A stretch of DNA of 15,934 bases from Leucobacter sp. (GTDB lineage Bacteria; Actinomycetota; Actinomycetes; Actinomycetales; Microbacteriaceae): contig JAPSIU010000032.1 in the NCBI GenBank assembly GCA_031178565.1, positions 1 through 15,934 of the forward strand, written 5' to 3'. The notes below the pieces were generated by a model. It was given only the letters and a program-made list of their open reading frames with translations, did no database searches and had not been told where the DNA came from. Below are positions 7,101-14,399 of this stretch, one piece after another (the first letter of the stretch is position 1; each line of letters begins with the position of its first letter). The position numbers were made by a program, and so were the translations under genes.

Positions 7101-7134
7101 ATATCTGTCCGATCGATACGGATCGGGCGGATAT
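7101..7134. promoter_or_regulatory. 34-bp inverted repeat in the lysR/catabolic operon divergent region
   Basis: Left arm ATATCTGTCCGATC (7101-7114), six-base centre, right arm GATCGGGCGGATAT (7121-7134); 12 of 14 positions pair. It contains ATC-N9-GAT at 7103-7117, the core described for NodD-type regulators. It is 44 bp upstream of the lysR start codon, as expected for an autoregulatory LysR recognition site. Binding by the adjacent LysR protein is inferred. Confidence 0.6.
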
Positions 7135-7162
7135 CTGCGCAGTAAATGTCGGAGGCGAGCGC

Positions 7163-7192
7163 GTTATCGATGTCATCGATTCAAGACATAAC
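7163..7192. promoter_or_regulatory. Second dyad, GTTAT-N20-ATAAC with internal ATCGAT-GTC-ATCGAT
   Basis: GTTAT (7163-7167) and ATAAC (7188-7192) are inverted. Inside, ATCGAT is repeated on either side of GTC (7166-7180), giving another ATC-N9-GAT. This core starts 63 bp after the one in the 34-bp repeat, close to six helical turns, so both would face the same side of DNA. It may be the activation site next to the promoter of the catabolic operon. A weak -10-like CATAAC (7187-7192) lies here with a poor -35 at 7164-7169; this promoter guess is low confidence. Confidence 0.45.
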
Positions 7193-7273
7193 TGGAATCG
7201 GCTTCCCTGATGTTCCGCGTCGCAGGACGATAGAAGCACGCACCGACTCCCGTGCCACCCGAAAGGATCAAGG

Positions 7274-8287
7274 ATGATCAAGCTGCTCTCCCACCTCTCC
7301 TATGTCGCCATCACGACCCCCGATGTCGAGGCCTCCGTCGAGTTCTACGAGGAGCACGTCGGCCTGAAGGTCGTCGACCGCGTCGACGGCCGCGTCTACC
7401 TGCGGTGCTGGGGCGACTACTACCGCTACAGCCTCGTGATCGCGCCGGGCGACGAGCCCTCGCTCGAGACGATGGCCTGGCGCACTTCCAGTGCCGAGGC
7501 GCTCGAGGAGGCGGCGAAGCGCGTCGAGGCCGCAGGGGTCGAGGTCGAATGGTTCGACGGCCCCACGATCGGCCGTGCGTGCAGCTTCGTCGGTCCGTGG
7601 GGCCACCGCATGACCCTGCACTGGGACGTCGAGCACTACCGCGAGACGAGCGGCGACGAGGCCTCCATCTTCCCGGATCGTCCCAGCCGTCGCAGCCGTT
7701 TCGCCGGCGCCCCCCGCCAGCTCGACCACGTCACGATCGCGACGAGCGACGTCGACGGCTTCGCGAAGTGGTACAACGACGTGCTGGGGTTCCGGATCAT
7801 GGCCCGCACCGTGCTCGACGAGGCGCCGATCTCGGTGTTCTCGGTGCTCACGACCAACGAGAAGTCGCACGACCTCGGCGTCGTGCTCGACGGCTCGACC
7901 CGCGCCGGCCGCGTCAACCACTACGCCTTCTGGGTCGACACCCGCGAGGAACTGCTGATCGCCGCGGACACGCTCATGGAGAACGGGATCCCCATCGAGT
8001 ACGGGCCCTCGATCCACGGCATCGGCGAGCAGAACTTCCTCTACTACCGCGATCCCTCGACCATGCGCATCGAGCTCAACACCGGCGGCTACCGCAACTA
8101 CGTGCCCGACTGGGAGCCGAACACCTGGAAACCCTCGCTGGGATCGAGCAACCTCTACCGCAACGGCGCGATGCCGATGTCGATGACGGAGTCGTTCCCG
8201 CCGGCAGACGGGCCGAGCGCGACCGAGGAGGGCGTGCCCGACGAGATCAAGGACCTGCTGCTCAACCCCTACACGCAGCACGGCTGA
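7274..8287 (+). CDS. Type I extradiol ring-cleavage dioxygenase (VOC family, catechol 2,3-dioxygenase-like)
   Basis: 337-residue two-module VOC enzyme expected to bind Fe(II) or Mn(II) and cleave a catechol next to its hydroxyls with O2. Module 1 spans about residues 5-120 (starting LSYVAITT); module 2, about 148-275, is catalytic. Metal ligands seen: His152 (LDHVTIAT), His216 (VNHYAFWV) and Glu267 (MRIELNTGG). Further residues fit the family: His199 (KSHDLG, acid/base), His248 and Tyr257. Spacing is close to homoprotocatechuate 2,3-dioxygenase, but the arginines that hold the carboxylate there (243, 292, 293 by remembered numbering) appear as Tyr, Ser and Asn, arguing for a different substrate. 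The C-terminal 60 residues form a lid-like tail. ATG 7274 is preceded by AAAGGA (7262-7267). It is the first gene of the operon and is divergent from lysR. Confidence 0.88.
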   Translation: MIKLLSHLSYVAITTPDVEASVEFYEEHVGLKVVDRVDGRVYLRCWGDYYRYSLVIAPGDEPSLETMAWRTSSAEALEEAAKRVEAAGVEVEWFDGPTIGRACSFVGPWGHRMTLHWDVEHYRETSGDEASIFPDRPSRRSRFAGAPRQLDHVTIATSDVDGFAKWYNDVLGFRIMARTVLDEAPISVFSVLTTNEKSHDLGVVLDGSTRAGRVNHYAFWVDTREELLIAADTLMENGIPIEYGPSIHGIGEQNFLYYRDPSTMRIELNTGGYRNYVPDWEPNTWKPSLGSSNLYRNGAMPMSMTESFPPADGPSATEEGVPDEIKDLLLNPYTQHG

Positions 8288-8295
8288 ACCTCGCA

Positions 8296-8325
8296 CGGTG
8301 CTCCGGGCGACCGCCCGGAGCACCG
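8296..8325 (+). terminator. Intra-operon 13-bp hairpin
   Basis: Perfect arms CGGTGCTCCGGGC (8296-8308) and GCCCGGAGCACCG (8313-8325) around a GACC tetraloop, starting nine bases after the dioxygenase stop. No T-run follows, and the next gene begins 27 bases later with a strong ribosome binding site. It may be a partial terminator or a 3' stabiliser giving more dioxygenase than downstream enzymes. Confidence 0.6.
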
Positions 8326-8351
8326 CACCCGTCACTGATCAAGGAGGATGT

Positions 8352-9416
8352 ATGACGACAGCGCTTCCCACCTCGCCCTTCGCGCTGGCGCGCTACCGAG
8401 CGGACGAAGGCGTGCGCCTCGGCCTGGTCGCGGGCGACCGGATCCGGCCCCTCGACGATCAGCAGCTGGGTGCGCCCGGACTCAACGATTTTCTCGCCGC
8501 GCCCGATTGGGATCGGCTGGCCCGCCTCGCCGAGGCCGGGACGACGGCGGATCCCGCTGCCGATTCTGCGGCGGATCCCGCAGCCGATTCCGAGAACCCC
8601 TGGATTCCGATCTCCGAGGTCGCCCTGGTGGAGCCGGTCGAGCCCCGGCAGGTGCTGCAGGCCGGCGCCAACTACCGCAGCCACGTGGTGCAGCTGGTCA
8701 TGGGCGGCCTCAAGGCGCGCGCGGGCGATGACAGCTCTCCCGAGGAGATCCGGGCCGAGGCCGAGCGGATCATGGATATCCGCGCCGCGAGCGGTCGCCC
8801 GTTCGTCTTCATCGGCCTCCCGCAGTGCGTCGTCGGAGACGATCGACCGCTGGTGCTGCCCGCGTCGAGCGAGGTGCACGACTGGGAGCTCGAACTCGCG
8901 GCCGTGATCGGTCGCGAGGCGTTCAAGGTCGGGGCCGACGAGGCTCTCGACCACGTCGCGGGCTACACCATCGTCAATGACATCACGACGCGCGATCTCG
9001 TGTTTCCCGGCGACGTCGGTGATATCGGAGCCGACTGGTTCCGATCCAAGAACTCCCCTGGATTCCTGCCGACCGGGCCGTTTCTCGTACCGGCTCCCTT
9101 CGTCGACCCGACGGATCTGGGCGTGCGGCTCGAGCTCAACGGCGAGGTGATGCAGGACGCGACGACGGCGGAGCTCATCTTCGACGTCGCCTCGATCGTG
9201 GCCACCGCGTCGCAGACCCTGCCGTTGCTGCCGGGCGACCTCGTGCTCACCGGCAGCCCGGCGGGCAACGGGCAGCACTGGAAGCGCTTCCTGCGCGACG
9301 GCGATGTTATGACCGGCACCATCGAGGGGCTCGGCACGCAGACCGTGCGCTGCGTCGCCGAGACAGCGGGCGGATCCGCCGCCTCGTCCGCCGACACCGG
9401 AAGGAGCGCCTCATGA
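8352..9416 (+). CDS. Fumarylacetoacetate hydrolase-fold (FAH) protein 1
   Basis: 354-residue FAH-superfamily enzyme. Family members hydrolyse C-C bonds of acylpyruvates, or decarboxylate, hydrate or isomerise ring-cleavage products. Metal ligands in the usual pattern: HDWELELAAVIG (Glu179, Glu181) and YTIVNDITTRD (Asp210). GANYRSH (105-111) matches the NYxxH motif, and SKNSPGFLPTGPF (232-244) the substrate-loop region. An N-terminal domain of about 85 residues precedes the catalytic part. A linker at residues 66-81 is built from two near-identical heptads (ADPAADS), from a 24-bp-period DNA duplication at 8547-8591. ATG 8352 follows a perfect AAGGAGG (8341-8347). The gene overlaps the next start by four bases. 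Likely role: acting on the ring-opened product of the dioxygenase. The exact reaction is not determinable. Confidence 0.85.
   Translation: MTTALPTSPFALARYRADEGVRLGLVAGDRIRPLDDQQLGAPGLNDFLAAPDWDRLARLAEAGTTADPAADSAADPAADSENPWIPISEVALVEPVEPRQVLQAGANYRSHVVQLVMGGLKARAGDDSSPEEIRAEAERIMDIRAASGRPFVFIGLPQCVVGDDRPLVLPASSEVHDWELELAAVIGREAFKVGADEALDHVAGYTIVNDITTRDLVFPGDVGDIGADWFRSKNSPGFLPTGPFLVPAPFVDPTDLGVRLELNGEVMQDATTAELIFDVASIVATASQTLPLLPGDLVLTGSPAGNGQHWKRFLRDGDVMTGTIEGLGTQTVRCVAETAGGSAASSADTGRSAS
8547..8591 (+). repeat. 24-bp-period in-frame duplication in the FAH 1 linker
   Basis: Two 21-base copies (8547-8567 and 8571-8591) differ at two third-codon positions and are separated by one GCG codon, encoding ADPAADS twice. 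They lengthen an Ala/Asp-rich linker between the N-terminal and catalytic domains. This looks like a local slippage duplication and is probably neutral. Confidence 0.8.
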
Positions 9417-10411
9417 GCTTGCCGAGCGAGAACCCGGCCGACATCGACCGCCAGGATCCCGAGGCTGAGATCGCCGCGCGCGCGGAGGCCTTCCGCAACT
9501 GGGGCCGTTGGGGCGAGGCGGACGCACTTGGAACCCTGAACCTCATCGACGACGCCAAGCGCGTCGCGGCGGCCCGGCTCGTGAGCGAGGGGCGCGTCGT
9601 GTCGCTCGCGCAGTCCTTCGACACCGACGGCCCGCAGAAGGGGTGGCGCCGGCGCATCAACCCCGTGCACACGATGACCGACACCGGCACCGATGCCGAG
9701 CGCGGCAGCCAGGGCTTCCCGCACGGTATCGGCGGGGCCGACGACTACATCACCATGCCGCTGCAGTGCTCGACCCAGTGGGACGGACTCGGCCACATCT
9801 TCGATCATGGCAACGCGTGGAACGGGCGCCGAGCCGGCGATGTGGTGACGAGTGACGGCGACCAGGTGACCGGCATCGAGCACGCCCAGGACCGGATCGT
9901 CTCGCGCGGGGTGCTGCTCGACGTCGCGCGGCACCTGCGCCCGGAGACCGGCGAGCTCGAAGACGGCTACGCGATCACCGTCGCCGACCTCGAGGCCACG
10001 ATCGCCGCGCAGGGGGAGAGCGCCCGGGTCGAGCGGGGCGACATCGTCCTCGTGCGTACCGGCCGACTCACCCGCGCCCGCCGCGAGGGTTGGAACGACT
10101 ATGCGGGAGGGGCTGCGCCGGGTCTGTCGATCACGACCGCCGGCTGGCTGCACCGCAGCGAGATCGCCGCGATCGCGACCGACACCTGGGGCTTCGAGGT
10201 CCGTCCGAACGAGTTCGACGTCCCGTCGTTCCAGCCGCTGCACCAGATCGTGATCCCGAACATGGGCCTCACGATCGGGGAGATGTGGGATCTCGACGAG
10301 CTGGGTGCCGCGTGCGCCGATCTGGGCCGCTACGACTTCCTGCTGTCGGCACCGCCGCTGCCGATCACGGGCGCCGTCGGATCGCCGATCAATCCCGTCG
10401 CCCTGCTCTGA
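9413..10411 (+). CDS. Cyclase-family metal-dependent hydrolase (kynurenine formamidase-like, PF04199 type)
   Basis: 332 residues, the long form of the cyclase/kynurenine formamidase superfamily, whose members are Zn or Mn hydrolases of amides, formamides, lactones or isatin-like rings. The family motif region is MPLQCSTQWDGLGHIFDHG (115-133), with Asp124 and His128 as likely metal ligands; the QWDGLGH version replaces the HxGTHxDxxxH of the short family. Other family-like segments are GVLLDVARHL (167-175), RGDIVLVRTGRL (208-219), GLSITTAGWLH (237-247) and the TDTWGFEVRPNE region (257-267). AAGGAG (9401-9406) precedes ATG 9413, which overlaps the FAH 1 stop. In this operon it could open a lactone or amide upstream of ring cleavage, or hydrolyse a ring-cleavage lactone. 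The catalytic base residues are not certain. Confidence 0.85.
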   Translation: MSLPSENPADIDRQDPEAEIAARAEAFRNWGRWGEADALGTLNLIDDAKRVAAARLVSEGRVVSLAQSFDTDGPQKGWRRRINPVHTMTDTGTDAERGSQGFPHGIGGADDYITMPLQCSTQWDGLGHIFDHGNAWNGRRAGDVVTSDGDQVTGIEHAQDRIVSRGVLLDVARHLRPETGELEDGYAITVADLEATIAAQGESARVERGDIVLVRTGRLTRARREGWNDYAGGAAPGLSITTAGWLHRSEIAAIATDTWGFEVRPNEFDVPSFQPLHQIVIPNMGLTIGEMWDLDELGAACADLGRYDFLLSAPPLPITGAVGSPINPVALL

Positions 10412-10459
10412 TCCGGCCCGCTCCCACGATCAACGAAGAACAGAGAGGTTCTGATAACC

Positions 10460-11611
10460 ATGACCGCAGTCAGTAAGGTCGCCATCGCGGGATCTGGCAT
10501 CGCCGGTCTCGCGGTGGGGATCCAGCTCGCCAAGGCGGGCGTGGATGTCGACGTCTACGAGGCACAGCCGGAGCTGAGCGCTCTGGGATCCGGCATCTCG
10601 CTGCAGGGCAACGCCCTGCGCGTGTTCGATGCGCTCGGGGTGTGGGAGGAGGTGCGCGCCGCGGGGTACTCCTTCGAGGGGTTGACCCTGCGCGCGCCGG
10701 GCCCCGATGCCCTCGTCGTCGCCGAGCTCCCGGACGTGAAGACGGGCGGACCCGACTACCCGGCGGCGATGGGCATGCCCCGCCCGGCGCTCGCGAGGAT
10801 CCTCTTCGATCACGCGCAACGGGTCGGCGTGCGTCTGCACTTCGGGTCGGAGATCAGCGCGCTGCGGCCGATCGCGGCTTCGGAGCAGGGCGGCGAAGCG
10901 GTCGAGGTACTCGTCGGCGGGGCCCCGGTCGGCTCCTACGACGTCGTCATCGGCGCCGACGGCCTGAACTCGACCGTGCGCGAGCTGATCGGCATCGAAA
11001 CCCGCCCCGAGCCCAACGGCATGGGCATCTGGCGCACCTTCGTCTCGCGTCCGGCCGAGGTCGAGCGCACCGAGCTCTACTACGGCGGGCCGGTGTACAT
11101 CGCCGGGTACACGCCGACCGGCGACGACACGATGTACGCCTTCCTCGTGGAGGCCGCCCAGGATCGAACGGGGGTGAGCGACGAGGAGGCCACCCGCATC
11201 ATGCTCGAGGAATCGCGCGCCTACGGCGGGCCGTGGGAGTCGATCCGCGCGGATCTCGCGGCGGGCGCGCACGCGAACTACACTAAGTTCACCTCGCACA
11301 TCGTCGACGCTCCCTGGAACCGGGGACGGGTCGTGATCATCGGGGACGCCGCCCATAGTTGCCCGCCCACGATCGCCCAGGGCGCCGCGCTGGGGCTCGA
11401 GGACGCGCTCGTGCTCGCCGAATTGCTCACCGAGCGCGACGCGGTCGACCAGGCGCTGTGGGATGCGTTCCACGAGCGCAGGATCCCGCGCGCCGCCGCC
11501 GTGGTCGAGGCCTCGACGCAGCTCGCGCAGTGGCAGCTCGACGGGGTGCGCGACGCGGACGCCGGCGGCCTGATCTTCGGCATCGCGCAGCGGATGGCGG
11601 AACCGGCGTGA
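10460..11611 (+). CDS. Group A FAD-dependent aromatic monooxygenase
   Basis: 383-residue single-component flavoprotein hydroxylase of the p-hydroxybenzoate/salicylate hydroxylase class, using NAD(P)H and O2 to hydroxylate an aromatic ring. Motifs: FAD dinucleotide site GSGIAG (11-16), the DG motif DVVIGADGLNSTVR (161-174) and the GD motif GRVVIIGDAAHSCPPTIAQG (289-308), followed by AALGLEDA. There is no separate reductase or ferredoxin gene, as expected for this class. The 48-bp gap from the cyclase gene is the largest within the second half of the operon. Its AGAGAGG site (10442-10448) overlaps a small AGAAC/GTTCT stem (10437-10441/10448-10452), so translation might be slightly modulated. 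It would make the catechol- or hydroquinone-like substrate for the dioxygenase. Similar sequences act on hydroxybenzoates, hydroxynicotinate or orcinol; specificity cannot be read. Confidence 0.88.
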   Translation: MTAVSKVAIAGSGIAGLAVGIQLAKAGVDVDVYEAQPELSALGSGISLQGNALRVFDALGVWEEVRAAGYSFEGLTLRAPGPDALVVAELPDVKTGGPDYPAAMGMPRPALARILFDHAQRVGVRLHFGSEISALRPIAASEQGGEAVEVLVGGAPVGSYDVVIGADGLNSTVRELIGIETRPEPNGMGIWRTFVSRPAEVERTELYYGGPVYIAGYTPTGDDTMYAFLVEAAQDRTGVSDEEATRIMLEESRAYGGPWESIRADLAAGAHANYTKFTSHIVDAPWNRGRVVIIGDAAHSCPPTIAQGAALGLEDALVLAELLTERDAVDQALWDAFHERRIPRAAAVVEASTQLAQWQLDGVRDADAGGLIFGIAQRMAEPA

Positions 11612-12705
11612 GCGGGGCGGAATCGGCGGGCGCAACTCCGTCGTCCTGCGCGAAGTCGCAGGGTCCCGAACAGTCCGGCGCGACCCGCACTCCCGTCACC
11701 GACGTGCACGCGCACCTCCTCCTGCCGGAGCTGCACGAGGAGGTCGCGAGGCGCGCCCCGGGCGAGGTGCAAGAGGCGGCCGATCTCGATCTGCTGCGCA
11801 ACGGCGCCGAGAGTCAGGCGGTCTCCGGACCCATGGTGGGCTCGCGGATCCCGAAGCTCACGAGGCTCGACGCCCGGCTCGCCGCGATGGACGAGCAGGG
11901 GGTCGACCGGCAGTGGGTGAGCGTGTCCCCGAACCACTTCTACCCCTGGGCGGAGGAGGGTCTCGCGGTCTGGATCGCGATGGAGACCAACCGGCTCGTC
12001 GCCGATCACGTCGCGGGCGCCCCGGACCGGCTGACCGGCCTCGGCGTCGTCCCGCTGCAGCACCCCTCGCGAATCCTGGAGTGCGTCGACGACGCGATCC
12101 TCGGTCGCGGACTCGCCGGTGTCGAAATCTCCTCGTTCGCGGGAGCGCCGGGCGAGCGCACGGTCGAGCTCTCCGACGAACGACTCGAGCCGTTCTGGGC
12201 GAGGGTCGAGGAGCTCGGCGCTGTCGTCTTCCTGCACCCCTTCGGCTGCAGCCTCGACGAGCGGCTCGACCGCTTCTACCTCGCCAACACGGTCGGACAG
12301 CCGGCGGAGAACGCGGTCGCGCTCTCGCACCTGATCTTCTCCGGTGTGCTGGATCGCCACCCCGCGCTGAAGATCGTCGCCGCGCACGGCGGAGGATACC
12401 TGCCGACGGCGATCGGTCGTTCGGATCATGCGTGGCGGGTGAGACCCGATGCCCGAGGGTGCATCGACGAGCCGTCGAGCTACCTGCGCAGGCTGTGGTT
12501 CGACACCGTGGTGCACGATGCGCGGGCGCTCAGGCACCTCATCGACGTCGTGGGCGAGACGCAGGTGGTGCTCGGCAGCGACTACCCCTTCGACATGGGG
12601 CTCGACGACCCTGCGCGGGAGATATCCGCGGCGGGGCTGCCGGAGGGGACGCTGCTGAGGGTGCTCGGCGGCAATGCCGAGGAACTATTGAGGAGGAGCG
12701 CATGA
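11608..12705 (+). CDS. ACMSD-type amidohydrolase-fold protein, probable decarboxylase
   Basis: 365 residues. It belongs to the amidohydrolase_2 group with aminocarboxymuconate semialdehyde decarboxylase, gamma-resorcylate decarboxylase and LigW-type enzymes. Metal and catalytic residues: DVHAH (His34, His36), FLHPFG (His210), AAHGGG (His260) and GSDYPFD (Asp325). Start: GTG 11608 overlaps the FMO stop as GTGA, like the other junctions here; the alternative GTG at 11704 would truncate the DVHAH strand. This leaves an unusual 30-residue Ser/Gly/Ala-rich extension before VTDVHAH that contains a DNA palindrome (11645-11662), perhaps inserted repeat DNA. The true start could lie a little later. 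Role: non-oxidative decarboxylation of an aromatic acid or ring-cleavage product; a hydrolase role is also possible. It overlaps FAH 2 by four bases. Confidence 0.85.
   Translation: MSGAESAGATPSSCAKSQGPEQSGATRTPVTDVHAHLLLPELHEEVARRAPGEVQEAADLDLLRNGAESQAVSGPMVGSRIPKLTRLDARLAAMDEQGVDRQWVSVSPNHFYPWAEEGLAVWIAMETNRLVADHVAGAPDRLTGLGVVPLQHPSRILECVDDAILGRGLAGVEISSFAGAPGERTVELSDERLEPFWARVEELGAVVFLHPFGCSLDERLDRFYLANTVGQPAENAVALSHLIFSGVLDRHPALKIVAAHGGGYLPTAIGRSDHAWRVRPDARGCIDEPSSYLRRLWFDTVVHDARALRHLIDVVGETQVVLGSDYPFDMGLDDPAREISAAGLPEGTLLRVLGGNAEELLRRSA
11645..11662. repeat. Short palindrome in the 5' coding region of the amidohydrolase
   Basis: CCTGCG (11645-11650) and CGCAGG (11657-11662) flank the loop CGAAGT, within the low-complexity N-terminal extension. 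It has the look of a REP-type mobile palindrome that has inserted in frame, but only one copy is visible in this window. Confidence 0.4.
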
Positions 12706-13676
12706 GAATCGCACGATGGTCCGGGCCCGGGGGTGCCGGCCAGGGGTTCGTCATCGGTGCCGCCGGTGAGGAGCGCGTGGCCGCGTTCCCCGGCGGGCCG
12801 ACCGTGACCGAGGTGCTCGCGAGCGGACTGCCCGAAGCTCGGAGGCTGTACGACCGGCTCGATTCCAGCACCGGGATCTCGCTCGCCGAGGTGACGCTGC
12901 TCGCCCCGCTCGTCCCCGCCTCGATCCGGGACTTCGTCGCTTTCGAGGAGCACGTAGAGGGGATCAGCGGCTCGGTCGACGGCAAGAACGAAGTCGTGCC
13001 CGAGTGGTACGACGCCCCCACGTTCTACTTCACCAACCCGCACACGGTGCGCGCGGCAGGCGAAGCGGTACCCGTTCCCGAGTCGCGGCGTCTGGACTTC
13101 GAACTCGAACTCGCCGCCGTGATCGGTGGCGTGGAAGGATCGGACGGTACGAACCTCGATCCGGGTCGAGCCGCTCAACACATCTTCGGCTACACGATCA
13201 TGAACGACTGGACGGCGCGGGACCTGCAGGCCCGCGAGATGCGGGTGCGCCTCGGCCCGTGCAAGGGCAAGGATTTCGGGACGTCGCTCGGGCCGTGGAT
13301 CGTCACCGCCGACGAGTTCGACGGGTTCGCCGATGCAGAAGGCTTCCTCGCTCTGCGAGGTGAGGCGAGGGTGAACGGCGAGCTCGTGGGGGAGGATCTC
13401 TTCTCCAACATGGGGTGGCCGCCCCGGGAGCTCGTCGCCTACGCGTCGCGCAACGCCGTCGTCGTGCCGGGAGACGTGCTCGGCTCGGGCACCGTCGGCA
13501 ACGGAGGGTGCCTCGCCGAGCTGTGGGGCCGCGGTCGCGACCTGCCGCCGCTCGAGCCCGGCGACGAGGTGCGGCTGTTCGTCGAGGGCATCGGCGAACT
13601 CGTGAGCACTGTCGGCGAACGCGTGCCGGTTCCCGGGATTTCTCGTGCACGGACTCGGAAACGGAGGCGGGCATGA
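12702..13676 (+). CDS. Fumarylacetoacetate hydrolase-fold (FAH) protein 2
   Basis: 324-residue FAH enzyme, closer than FAH 1 to fumarylacetoacetase. It has RDFVAFEEHVEG (76-87, with the catalytic His84/Glu83 region), LDFELELAAVIGG (metal ligands Glu134, Glu136), YTIMNDWTARDLQAREM (Asp169), GPCKGKDFGTSLGPWIV (185-201, equivalent to the K-SFGTTISPW stretch of fumarylacetoacetase) and GDVLGSGTVGNGGC near the end. It is shorter than fumarylacetoacetase (about 420). The last residues SRARTRKRRRA form a basic tail lacking similarity to the fold. AGGAGG (12691-12696) precedes ATG 12702, which overlaps the amidohydrolase stop; its own stop overlaps scoA. Since scoAB follows directly, cleavage yielding acetoacetate (or another 3-oxoacid) is a reasonable inference. 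Confidence 0.87.
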   Translation: MRIARWSGPGGAGQGFVIGAAGEERVAAFPGGPTVTEVLASGLPEARRLYDRLDSSTGISLAEVTLLAPLVPASIRDFVAFEEHVEGISGSVDGKNEVVPEWYDAPTFYFTNPHTVRAAGEAVPVPESRRLDFELELAAVIGGVEGSDGTNLDPGRAAQHIFGYTIMNDWTARDLQAREMRVRLGPCKGKDFGTSLGPWIVTADEFDGFADAEGFLALRGEARVNGELVGEDLFSNMGWPPRELVAYASRNAVVVPGDVLGSGTVGNGGCLAELWGRGRDLPPLEPGDEVRLFVEGIGELVSTVGERVPVPGISRARTRKRRRA

Positions 13677-14398
13677 GCGCCGGAGCAGGAATAGCGACGA
13701 AACTGCGGGAGGGGGCGGCAGCCGCGCTCGCCGACGTCGTGCGCGATGGGATGACGGTCGCGGTCGGCGGATTCGGGCTGTGCGGCATCCCGCGCAACCT
13801 GATCGTCGCGCTGCGCGACAGCGGGGCGAGCGAGCTCACGATCGTGTCGAACAACATGGGCGTGGACGGCCGCGGGCTCGGGCTCCTGCTCGAGAACCGG
13901 CAGGTGCGCAAGGTGATGGGATCCTACGTCGGGGAGAACCGCTTGTTCGCCGAGCAGTATCTCGACGGCTCGCTGGAAGTCGAGTTCGTGCCGCAGGGCA
14001 CGCTCGCGGAGCGGCTCAGGGCGGGTGGCGCGGGGATCCCGGCGTTCTACACGCCGACCGGCGTGGGGACCGTCGTGGCCCACGGGAAACCCGAGGCCGA
14101 GTTCGACGGCAGGCGCGCGATCCTGGAGCGGGGGATCATAGCCGATCTTGCACTCGTGCGGGCCTTCGAGGGCGACCGGGAGGGGAACCTCCGCTATCGG
14201 CTCACGGCGCGGAACTTCAATCCGCTCGTCGCGATGTCGGGTCGGTTGACGATCGCGGAGGTCGAGCATCTGCGCGGCGAGTACCTCGAGCCGGAGCGCG
14301 TCGATACGCCGGGGGTGTTCGTGCAGCGGGTGGTGGGCGTCGAGGACCCGACGAAGGACATCGAGCAACGCACCGTGCTCTCGCGTCAGGAGGCCTGA
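13673..14398 (+). CDS. scoA: Succinyl-CoA:3-oxoacid CoA-transferase, subunit A
   Basis: 241-residue alpha subunit. It transfers CoA from succinyl-CoA to a 3-oxoacid, typically acetoacetate (or 3-oxoadipate in the Pca branch). Hallmarks: GGFGLCGIPRNL (32-43, CoA-binding glycine-rich loop), the LTIVSNNMGVDGRGLG stretch (55-70), SYVGENRLFAEQYLDG and VPQGTLAERLRAGGAGIPAFYTPTGVGT, which match the SCOT branch rather than PcaI. GGAGG (13663-13667) precedes ATG 13673, which overlaps the FAH 2 stop. scoB follows after one base. Placement at the end of the operon implies that the pathway releases a 3-oxoacid. Confidence 0.93.
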   Translation: MSAGAGIATKLREGAAAALADVVRDGMTVAVGGFGLCGIPRNLIVALRDSGASELTIVSNNMGVDGRGLGLLLENRQVRKVMGSYVGENRLFAEQYLDGSLEVEFVPQGTLAERLRAGGAGIPAFYTPTGVGTVVAHGKPEAEFDGRRAILERGIIADLALVRAFEGDREGNLRYRLTARNFNPLVAMSGRLTIAEVEHLRGEYLEPERVDTPGVFVQRVVGVEDPTKDIEQRTVLSRQEA

Positions 14399-14399
14399 G

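Noticed and set aside
6022..7191. 389-residue plus-strand open frame
   Set aside because: It is antisense to the LysR gene, which has a clear HTH and normal length.
11913..12701. In-frame extension of FAH 2 upstream of ATG 12702
   Set aside because: It is out of frame with the amidohydrolase it overlaps and is Arg-rich; AGGAGG precedes ATG 12702.
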